Positions 36,662 through 44,271 of a stretch of 64,000 bases of DNA are shown here, one piece after another (position 1 is the stretch's first letter; each line of letters opens with the position of its first letter). Under the pieces are notes generated by a model. The model did no database searches and had not been told where the DNA came from. It saw nothing but the letters and a program-made list of their open reading frames with translations. Source of the stretch: Alphaproteobacteria bacterium. GTDB taxonomy: Bacteria; Pseudomonadota; Alphaproteobacteria; Thalassobaculales; Thalassobaculaceae. Location: NCBI GenBank assembly GCA_022822665.1, contig JAJEAR010000060.1, positions 58,357 to 122,356 of the forward strand. The letters are read 5' to 3'. Position numbers and translations under genes: made by a program.

Positions 36662-37900
36662 GTGCGGTACCTGTCGTTCGTCTTCGCGCATGCGCGGTTT
36701 CTCGGGTTCGGGTTCCTGCTGGCCTTTACCTCGACCTTCGGACAGACCTTCTACATTGCCATGTACGGTGGCGAGGTGCGGGCGGCCTTCGCACTGAGCC
36801 ATGGCGAGTTCGGAACTGTCTATGCGATCGGCACGCTGGCCAGCGGCGTTCTGATAATCTGGGCGGGACGGGTCATCGATCGCGTTGACCTGCGCCACTA
36901 CACCCTGGTGTTGTGCGCCCTGATCGCGGTCGCTTGTCTCGCGTTTTCGCTCGCCGGCGGCGTGGTGCTGCTTGTCCTTGCGATCTTCCTTCTGCGCATC
37001 GCCGGCCAGGGCCTGCTGAGCCAGGCGGCAACGGTGACGATGGCCCGCTACTTTCCGCAGAACCGCCGCGGGCGCGCCGTCAGCATCGCGGCTCTCGGCT
37101 TTCCCACCGGTCAGGCAGTTTTCCCTCCCGCCGCGGTGCTGCTGCTCGCACTGGCCGACTGGCGAACGGTCTGGCTGGCGAGTGCCGCCGCGGTGATCCT
37201 GCTGGTGCCACCGCTCGCTCTCTGGCTGCTCAGGGGGCACGACCGTCGCCACGCCAGACTGCTGCATCGGATCCGCCGGTTCGAGGGTTCCGGTGAGAAG
37301 TCCCCGGGCCAGTGGACCCGGCGCCAGGTCATCCGCGACCCCCGGTTCCTGCTGGCGATGCCGGCCATGCTTGCTCCTTCATTCATCATCACCGGCCTCA
37401 ACTTTCACCAGGTGCACCTTGCCGAAACCAAGGGATGGGCGCTCTCGCTGTACGCCTCCGGCTTTGCCATCTACGCAGTCTGCCAGGTGATCACCTCGGT
37501 CCTGGTCGGGCTGCTCGTCGACAGGTTCGGCTCGCGCCGGCTGACGCATGTCTACCTGTTGCCTCTCGCCGCGGCATCGCTGGTGATCGCGGTCTTCGAC
37601 TCCCCGCTCGCCATCATTCCGTTCATGGCACTGGCGGGAATGACCGGGGGCGCCGGTGCCACACTGCTGGCCACCGTCTGGGCCGAGCTCTATGGCGTGC
37701 TCAACCTGGGCTCGATCAGGGCACTGGTCGCCGGCCTCTCGGTCATCTCCAGTTCCCTCGCCCCGGCGGTGTTCGGCTGGCTGATCGATGCCACGGTCTC
37801 GATCGAGGCCATTGCGGCAACGTGCAGCCTTTACGCGATTGCCGGAGCGGTCCTGCTGACGCTTGTCCTGCAACGCAACCGGATGGCCCGGACGGTGTGA
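36662..37900 (+). CDS. MFS transporter
   Basis: 412 residues and about 12 membrane spans, with the loop 2-3 basic/acidic signature (AGRVIDRVDLRHY) near residue 70 and its second-half counterpart (LLVDRFGSRRL) near residue 290. A GTG start at 36662 lies 13 bases after the Rieske stop. Its position suggests it imports the cluster's substrate or exports a product; the specificity cannot be read from sequence. Confidence 0.92.
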   Translation: MRYLSFVFAHARFLGFGFLLAFTSTFGQTFYIAMYGGEVRAAFALSHGEFGTVYAIGTLASGVLIIWAGRVIDRVDLRHYTLVLCALIAVACLAFSLAGGVVLLVLAIFLLRIAGQGLLSQAATVTMARYFPQNRRGRAVSIAALGFPTGQAVFPPAAVLLLALADWRTVWLASAAAVILLVPPLALWLLRGHDRRHARLLHRIRRFEGSGEKSPGQWTRRQVIRDPRFLLAMPAMLAPSFIITGLNFHQVHLAETKGWALSLYASGFAIYAVCQVITSVLVGLLVDRFGSRRLTHVYLLPLAAASLVIAVFDSPLAIIPFMALAGMTGGAGATLLATVWAELYGVLNLGSIRALVAGLSVISSSLAPAVFGWLIDATVSIEAIAATCSLYAIAGAVLLTLVLQRNRMARTV

Positions 37901-37995
37901 CGGGCCCGGCCGAAGAAGACACGTGCAGTGGCGCCACCTTGGGGTAGAGTTGCGGCAGTTGTGACAGGACACACGTTGTGTTGGGGGAAACCGGC

Positions 37996-38892
37996 ATGAT
38001 CGAGACCCATACCCGCTATTCCTATTCGAGCCTGCCTTCACGGCCTCGCTACCGATGGCCGAACGGCACCAGAGTTGCGGTCTATGTCGCCATGAACGTC
38101 GAGGCGTTCCGGTTCGGAACCGGCAAGGGCGCGGCGATCGCGCCCCCGGACCAGTCCGTCAGCCACAGCATCTATTCGTGGCGGGACTACGGAAACCGCG
38201 TCGGGTTCTGGCGTCTGATGGATCTGTTCGACGAACTCGGCATGCCGGCGGAACACCAGATGAACACCGCGATCTATGAATGCTGTCCGGACATCCCCGC
38301 CCGGATACGCGCGCGCGGTGACGAGATACTCGGCCACGGCCACACCAACTCCGACGAGCAGGGCGGATTGTCGGAACAGGAGGAGCGCGACCTGATCGAG
38401 TCCTGCACCGCAATCATCACCAGGAACGAGGGCACCCCACCGACAGGCTGGATGAGCCCGTGGCTGTCAAACAGTGACGTAACCCTGGACCTGCTGCAGG
38501 AGGCCGGCTACCGCTACGTCATGGACTGGACCATGGACGATCAACCGGTCTGGATGCAGACCAGAAAGGGCCGGATTCTCTCCATGCCCTACCCGATCGA
38601 GGCCAACGACACCCGCGCGATCGTCTGGAGCCGCCAGTCCTCGGCTCAGTTTGCCGACATGCTGATCGACGGGTTCGACGAGATGCTTGCCCAGTCCGAC
38701 CGAGACGGCCACCCGGTGGTCTGCCCGATCTCCCTGCACCCGTTCGTGGTCGGCCGGCCATACCGTATCGGGGAGTTGCGGCGCGCGTTCCGGCACATTC
38801 TGAAGCACAGGGATCGCATCTGGCTGACAAGGCCCGGCGACATCTGCCGCTACGTCGAGACACTGGGCGAGGACCGGCTCCCGCGCGGGTGA
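37996..38892 (+). CDS. Polysaccharide deacetylase family protein (NodB-like amidohydrolase)
   Basis: 298 residues. NodB-fold enzymes use a metal to hydrolyse amide bonds, either in sugars or, in the PuuE-like branch, in cyclic ureides such as allantoin. Seen: NVEAFRFG near residue 35, HQMNTAIYE, ILGHGHTNSDEQGGLSE with the metal-binding His residues, GWMSPWLSNSD, and the late SLHPFVVGRPYR. No signal peptide, so it acts in the cytoplasm, favouring a PuuE-like role over cell-wall work. The ATG at 37996 has GGGGGAAA about 6 bases upstream. Confidence 0.88.
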   Translation: MIETHTRYSYSSLPSRPRYRWPNGTRVAVYVAMNVEAFRFGTGKGAAIAPPDQSVSHSIYSWRDYGNRVGFWRLMDLFDELGMPAEHQMNTAIYECCPDIPARIRARGDEILGHGHTNSDEQGGLSEQEERDLIESCTAIITRNEGTPPTGWMSPWLSNSDVTLDLLQEAGYRYVMDWTMDDQPVWMQTRKGRILSMPYPIEANDTRAIVWSRQSSAQFADMLIDGFDEMLAQSDRDGHPVVCPISLHPFVVGRPYRIGELRRAFRHILKHRDRIWLTRPGDICRYVETLGEDRLPRG

Positions 38893-38929
38893 CGCGTGAT
38901 GTCCGGCCAATGACCAGGACTGTCGAGAC

Positions 38930-40564
38930 ATGCATGTTCCGCCTCCTGTCCGCCGTGATTCAACCTATTTCAGCTACCCTGAGTTTCCCTTTGAACCACC
39001 GCCGGAGCAGGCCGGAGCCGCGATCCTGCATGACGTGATCGTGATCGGCGGCGGGCCGGTCGGGCTCACCTGCGCCCTCGAACTCGCGCGCTTCGGCGTG
39101 CGCCCGGTGGTGGTGGAGTCGAAGCGCACACTGTCCGACGGCAGCCGGGCACTGTCGATCAGTGCCCGGAGCCAGCAGATCCTGCACGGCCTCGGCGTTG
39201 GCGAGCGCTTCCAGGCCAAGGCGCTGGGCTGGAGGTTCGGGCGCTCGTTCTATCGCGACCGGATCATCTTCAGGCTCGAGATGCCCGACGATCCGGACGA
39301 ACGGTTCGGCCCGATGTCGAACCTCCAGCAGTGCTACCTCGAACTCTACCTGGCCGACAGGCTGCGCGAGCAGAGCCCCGCCGGCATCCGCTGGCAGACA
39401 CGCATGGACGGCCTGTCGCAACACGATGACCGGGTCGTGCTGCGTCTTGACACGCCGCGGGGCCCGTACGAGGCGCATGCCCGATACGTGGTCGCCGCCG
39501 ACGGCGCACACAGCACCGTACGGGAGTGCTTCGACCTGAGAATGCGGGGGACCTCCTACGAGGGGCTCTACCTGATCGCCGACATCCGGATCGACGCCAG
39601 CCTGCCCGCGGAACGCCATGCCTGGTTCGACCCTGTCTCGAACCGGGGCTCCACTGTGCTCATGCACAAGCAACCCGACGGCCTGTGGCGCATCGACTAC
39701 CAGTTGCGACCGGACGAGGACCCCCGGGAAGAACTGGTGCCGGAACGCATCAGGTCACGCATCGACGCGCATCTTGCAATGATCGGAGAGCACGCGCCGT
39801 GGCGTCTCGACTGGTATTCACTGTACCGGGCGCACTGCCTGTGTCTCGACGACTATCGCTGCGGGCGGGTGTTTCTTGCCGGTGATGCCGCCCACCTGGT
39901 TCCGATCTTCGGCGTGCGCGGGCTGAACTCCGGCCTCGCCGATGCCAACAACCTTGGCTGGAAACTGGCCGATGTGCTGTCGGGTGCCGCCGACCCGGCT
40001 CTGCTCGACAGCTACAGCGAGGAACGTCGTTCCGCAACGCTGGAGATTTTTGCGCAGGCGGCCAAGAGCACCGCCTTCATGACGCCGCCAACCCCCGGCC
40101 ACGCCCTGATGCGGGATGCGGCGCTGTCGCTTGCCTGCTACCGACCCTGGGCCGGAGAACTCGCCGACCCGCGCCAGTCACGTCCCCATGACTATGGCGA
40201 TGGTCCGCTTTCAGCCCCCCGTGACGACGATGCCCGCTTTGTCGCCGGACCCGCTGTTGGTGCCCTGGCACCGGATGTCAGGCTTGCGCAGGACCGCTAC
40301 CTGCTCGACCAGGTCGGTCCCGGGACGACCCTGCTCGTCTTCGGCTCCTCCCCCGTGCAGACCGTGGGTGGCACGGCGCGGCAGGTTCGGATAGGGAGGC
40401 ACGATGGTGATGTCGGTGATCCGGAGGGTCGGGCGTTCACCCGATACGGCGCCACGGACGGAACCTGCTACCTCGTTCGCCCGGACGGTCACGTTGCCGG
40501 GCGCTGGCGTTCACCCGATCCCGGGCGCATTGCACTTGCCATGGCAAGGCTTGCCGGACGATGA
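38930..40564 (+). CDS. FAD-dependent monooxygenase (PHBH/MhpA family)
   Basis: 544 residues. Class A flavin monooxygenases hydroxylate phenolic rings with NAD(P)H and O2. The FAD dinucleotide site is VIVIGGGPVGLTCALELAR near residue 37, the second site is VVAADGAHSTVRE, and the third is GRVFLAGDAAHLVPIFGVRG. A C-terminal thioredoxin-like domain (about residues 420-544) is present, as in phenol and 3-hydroxyphenylpropionate hydroxylases. Its neighbour 50 bases on is a DUF2783 small protein. Confidence 0.92.
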   Translation: MHVPPPVRRDSTYFSYPEFPFEPPPEQAGAAILHDVIVIGGGPVGLTCALELARFGVRPVVVESKRTLSDGSRALSISARSQQILHGLGVGERFQAKALGWRFGRSFYRDRIIFRLEMPDDPDERFGPMSNLQQCYLELYLADRLREQSPAGIRWQTRMDGLSQHDDRVVLRLDTPRGPYEAHARYVVAADGAHSTVRECFDLRMRGTSYEGLYLIADIRIDASLPAERHAWFDPVSNRGSTVLMHKQPDGLWRIDYQLRPDEDPREELVPERIRSRIDAHLAMIGEHAPWRLDWYSLYRAHCLCLDDYRCGRVFLAGDAAHLVPIFGVRGLNSGLADANNLGWKLADVLSGAADPALLDSYSEERRSATLEIFAQAAKSTAFMTPPTPGHALMRDAALSLACYRPWAGELADPRQSRPHDYGDGPLSAPRDDDARFVAGPAVGALAPDVRLAQDRYLLDQVGPGTTLLVFGSSPVQTVGGTARQVRIGRHDGDVGDPEGRAFTRYGATDGTCYLVRPDGHVAGRWRSPDPGRIALAMARLAGR

Positions 40565-40613
40565 AGGCTCAAGCATCCAATCCGGCCGCACCGGTTGCGC
40601 GGAGGTCACCACG

Positions 40614-40850
40614 ATGACACTGGACCGACCCGGGATTGAGGACGTCTACGCAATCCTTGCCGATGCGATCGACGCAGTGGATCCGAACCATTCGAGGCTG
40701 TTTCTCGCCAAGCTCGCACTGCTTCTTGCCTACGAGTGCGGCGATGTCGCGGCGGTAAAGGACGCGGTCGCCACTGCGAGCCGTGACCTTGAGGCCCCCC
40801 CGGCGTCCGGCCCGTGTCTCCCTGCTGCAAGTGAAGACGGTCTTGCCTGA
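40614..40850 (+). CDS. DUF2783 family small protein
   Basis: 78 residues. The stretch ATAIEDVYAIL-like start (PGIEDVYAILADAI) followed by SRLFLAKLALLLAYECGD matches DUF2783, short helical proteins commonly encoded beside flavin monooxygenases in proteobacteria. Role unknown; a partner or accessory of the monooxygenase is inferred from context. GGAGG lies 8 bases before the ATG at 40614, and the stop overlaps the next gene by one base (TGATG), so it belongs to the operon. Confidence 0.78.
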   Translation: MTLDRPGIEDVYAILADAIDAVDPNHSRLFLAKLALLLAYECGDVAAVKDAVATASRDLEAPPASGPCLPAASEDGLA

Positions 40851-42871
40851 TGAACACTGTATCCGACCCCCTGCTCTCTTCGTTCTCGATCCGGCATGTC
40901 CGGTTTCGCAACCGGATCATGAGCACGAGCCATGCCTGCGGCCTGGAACAGGACGGGATGCCCGGGGAAGCCTATCAGGCCTACCACGAGGAGAAGGCAA
41001 AGGGCGGACTGGCTCTCACCATGTTCGGGGGATCGTCCAATGTGGCGGCGGATTCCCCATCGGTATTCCGCCAGCTGAATGTCGGTACGGACGCGGTGAT
41101 ACCGTACCTTCAGAGGTTCTCCGACCGGATCCACGCCCAGGGTGCGCGGCTGATGTGCCAGATCACCCACCTCGGCCGGCGTGGCGAGCCCTACGCCGGA
41201 CACTGGCTTGCGACCATTGCACCGAGCCCGATCCGGGAGACACTGCATCGCAGCATTCCCCGCGAGATGGACGAGCATGACATTTCCCGGGTGATCAAGG
41301 CCTATGGCGCCGCGGCCAGGCGCTGCATGGAAGGCGGGCTCGACGGGATCGAGACCCTGGCCGGCGGCCACCTGATCGGCCAGTTCCTGTCACCGAAGAC
41401 CAATCGACGCCGGGATCGGTTCGGAGGATCGCTGGAGAACCGGTGCCGGTTCGGCCTGATGGTGTTCGAGGAAATCCGGCGCCAGGCCGGGGACAGGTTC
41501 CTGGTCGGTTTCCGGTTCGTGATCGACGAAGGTGACCCTGACGGGCTCGATTTCGAGTCCTGCCTCAAGATTGCGCGACTGTTCGAGTCCGAAGGCCATA
41601 TCGACTTCTTCAACGCCATCTACGGGCGGATGGACCGGGAAATCGACCTCGCTGTCGACAATATGCCGGGCATGGCATCGCCGCTGGCTCCGTGGCTGCA
41701 GCCGGTCGGACGGTTCAGGCGCGAGGTCGGTCTGCCGGTTTTCCACGCCGCGCGGATCAGCGATATCCCGACTGCCCGGCACGCGATCGCCACCGGACTG
41801 CTCGACATGGTGGCGATGACCCGGGCGCACATTGCCGACCCCCACCTGGTGCGCAAGCTTCACGCCGGAACCGAGGAACGGATCAGGCCCTGTGTCGGCG
41901 CCACTCACTGCATGTCGCCCCACCGACCGGTCTGCCTGCACAACGCGGCAACCGGCCGCGAGACGCGGTTCGGGCATGTCGTCGACAGGGCCCCGGTTCG
42001 CAAGCGGCTTGTGGTGGTCGGCGCCGGACCCGCCGGCCTCGAGGCCGCCCGGGTGGGAGCGGAGCGCGGTCACGCTGTCACAGTCCTTGAAGCTGCATCC
42101 CGTCCGGGTGGGCAGGTGTTGCTGGCGGCCCGCGCCGACTGGCGACGCGATATCATCGGTGTGATCGACTGGCGCGTCGCGGAACTGTCCCGGTTCGGGG
42201 TGGAAGTACGGACGGGAACCTTCGCCGACGCGTCTTCCGTGCGGGACCTGGACCCGGAGGTGGTCATCATCGCGACCGGCGGCATACCCTTCGCGGGCGA
42301 TATCGAAGGTGCGGAACTGGCCACCAGCGCCTGGGACATCGTGGGTGGGTACACGCCACCCGGTCGAAGTGTCATTGTCTGTGACGGAACCGGGCGGGTA
42401 CCGGGGCCACAGGCCGCGGTCACTGCCGCGATACAGGGTTCCGAGGTCCGGTTTTGCGGAATTGACGCGGCGCCGGCCGCCGAAATGACCTACGCGGAAC
42501 GTGTCATCTGGAAGAAGCGGCTCTACGAACTCGGCATTGCATGTGACCCTGACCAGCGCCTGGTTGCCATTACGAGGGCGGACAACCGGCTGGCCGCACG
42601 TTTCGCCAACGACGTGACCGGTGTGTCCGTCACATTCCTCGCCGACCAGGTAGTGGTGGAGGGCGGAACACTGCCGGCTGACGACCTGTTTACGGAACTG
42701 CGCGCGGACTCGGGCAACGACGGGGTGACCGACATCCATGCCCTGGTGGAAGACCGGCCGCAGCCGGTGGCCCGTGACGGCTTCGAGTTGCACCGGATCG
42801 GTGATGCCGTCGCCAGCCGAAACATCGCAGCGGCGGTCCTCGATGCACTCCGCCTGACGCGCCTCATCTGA
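40850..42871 (+). CDS. NADH:flavin oxidoreductase, OYE/2,4-dienoyl-CoA reductase type
   Basis: 673 residues. The N-terminal FMN TIM barrel (about 1-370) is followed by a cysteine cluster (CVGATHC, then PVCLHN) placed like the [4Fe-4S] site of dienoyl-CoA reductase and trimethylamine/N-methylproline demethylases, then an FAD/NAD domain (VVVGAGPAGLEAARVG near residue 388). The ATHC...PVCLHNAATGRE pattern recalls N-methylproline demethylases of the stachydrine pathway more than FadH. That would make it a demethylase or reductase of an imported methylated compound; the specificity is inferred. Confidence 0.88.
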   Translation: MNTVSDPLLSSFSIRHVRFRNRIMSTSHACGLEQDGMPGEAYQAYHEEKAKGGLALTMFGGSSNVAADSPSVFRQLNVGTDAVIPYLQRFSDRIHAQGARLMCQITHLGRRGEPYAGHWLATIAPSPIRETLHRSIPREMDEHDISRVIKAYGAAARRCMEGGLDGIETLAGGHLIGQFLSPKTNRRRDRFGGSLENRCRFGLMVFEEIRRQAGDRFLVGFRFVIDEGDPDGLDFESCLKIARLFESEGHIDFFNAIYGRMDREIDLAVDNMPGMASPLAPWLQPVGRFRREVGLPVFHAARISDIPTARHAIATGLLDMVAMTRAHIADPHLVRKLHAGTEERIRPCVGATHCMSPHRPVCLHNAATGRETRFGHVVDRAPVRKRLVVVGAGPAGLEAARVGAERGHAVTVLEAASRPGGQVLLAARADWRRDIIGVIDWRVAELSRFGVEVRTGTFADASSVRDLDPEVVIIATGGIPFAGDIEGAELATSAWDIVGGYTPPGRSVIVCDGTGRVPGPQAAVTAAIQGSEVRFCGIDAAPAAEMTYAERVIWKKRLYELGIACDPDQRLVAITRADNRLAARFANDVTGVSVTFLADQVVVEGGTLPADDLFTELRADSGNDGVTDIHALVEDRPQPVARDGFELHRIGDAVASRNIAAAVLDALRLTRLI

Positions 42872-42982
42872 GCCCGATCGACCGGAACACACGGAGACAG
42901 GCCAGCCCCGGCACCTTGTACCTTGTGGTAAGGAGTGGGGCTCGCAATACCCGACCGGCACCTTTCCCCATGGAGCAAAGCC

Positions 42983-43903
42983 ATGCCAGCCCGTTCTTCG
43001 GAACTTGTCCTGCTCGACGGGGGCGTCGGCCAAGAGGTGTTTTCACGGCGGACCGGACCTGCCTCGCCGCTGTGGTCGACCCAGGTCATGATCGACCGGC
43101 CCGACCTCGTCGAGGCCGTCCACCTCGATTTCATCAGCGCCGGGGCCCGCATCATCACGGTGAATTCCTACGCGGTCACCCCGCAGAAACTGGCCCGTGT
43201 CGCCAGGACCGACCTGTTTGACGAACTCCAGCGCGCTGCCCTGGATGCGGCCCACAGGGCTCGGGATACCAGCGGAAAGAATGTCAGGATCGCCGGGTGC
43301 CTGCCGCCACTGGCAGGAAGTTACCGGGCCGAACTGACGCCGCCGGATGACGAGTGCCTGTCCACGTACCGCAGGATCGTGCGCATCGAGGCCGACCATG
43401 TCGACCTGTTTCTGTGCGAGACCATGGTTTCGGCACGTGAAGCGCGTATCGCTACCGCGGCGGCGACGGAAAGCGGCAAACCAGTCTGGACCGCGCTCAC
43501 CGTCGACGAATGCGACGGCACTATTCTGCGCTCTGGTGATCCCGTCGCCGACGGGGTCGAGGCCGCCATCGAGGCCGGGGCCGAAGCGGTACTTGTCAAC
43601 TGCTCCAGCCCGGAATCCACCACCGCCACGTTGCCGACGCTCGCCGGACGGGGTGTACCTTTCGGCGCCTATGCAAACGGGTTCGTGACGGTTGCCCCGC
43701 TCAGGCCCGGCAGGACCGTCGACATCCTGCAGGCCCGCCGCGACCTGGATCCGCGCACCTACGCCCGCCACGTCCGTGACTGGATCGCGGAGGGGGCGAC
43801 CATTGTCGGCGGCTGTTGCGAGATCGGCCCGGAGCACATTGCGGTCCTGGCCCGCGATCTCGAACATGCCGGCCACGATCTGGTATCCGCGTTCCGGGCC
43901 TGA
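42983..43903 (+). CDS. Homocysteine S-methyltransferase family protein
   Basis: 306 residues, a zinc-dependent TIM barrel. The family moves methyl groups from donors such as betaine or S-methylmethionine to homocysteine or related thiols. The zinc ligands are visible: the Cys in VNCSSPE and the Cys pair in VGGCCEIGP. LLDGGVGQEVF begins the fold. The ATG at 42983 has TGGAG about 8 bases upstream. Placed after an OYE-type demethylase candidate, it would fit use of a methylated substrate as methyl donor. Confidence 0.9.
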   Translation: MPARSSELVLLDGGVGQEVFSRRTGPASPLWSTQVMIDRPDLVEAVHLDFISAGARIITVNSYAVTPQKLARVARTDLFDELQRAALDAAHRARDTSGKNVRIAGCLPPLAGSYRAELTPPDDECLSTYRRIVRIEADHVDLFLCETMVSAREARIATAAATESGKPVWTALTVDECDGTILRSGDPVADGVEAAIEAGAEAVLVNCSSPESTTATLPTLAGRGVPFGAYANGFVTVAPLRPGRTVDILQARRDLDPRTYARHVRDWIAEGATIVGGCCEIGPEHIAVLARDLEHAGHDLVSAFRA

Positions 43904-44271
43904 CCGGTAACCGGGTTCGCCCTGGCCGGCCACCTTGTCGCACCTGCGCGAATCCGTTGCGGGGGCGTCCGGGAACCGCCCCGCGCGCCGAATGTCGGAG
44001 CTTGCGGGATACGCACGCGGATCAGGCACGGAAACATCGTCGCGATCGGTGCCGGTGAAGACCTGAAAGCTGCGGTCCCCGGGGCCGGGAACCGCCAGGG
44101 ACGACACCGATTTCACTGCCGCTGCGTCGGCGGGATCGGTATCCCGGGATGCTGCCGCAGGAAGTCCGGCGGGAAAAGCCCGGGTCGCCACCGGCCGAAT
44201 GACGTGACGCACTGTGGAAATCGAGGTAAAGTGTTCGCCGGAGTCGGCGGGATGTTTGCACTTGTCCCCGG
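43904..44271. other. Intergenic region upstream of the GPP34-P450 gene
   Basis: 368 bases without a supported gene. It should hold the promoter of the fusion gene at 44272. No clear promoter motif, operator dyad or RNA element was recognised. Confidence 0.4.

Noticed and set aside
41390..43033. A 547-codon minus-strand open frame
   Set aside because: Antisense to the OYE-type enzyme, which has clear FMN, cysteine-cluster and FAD motifs.
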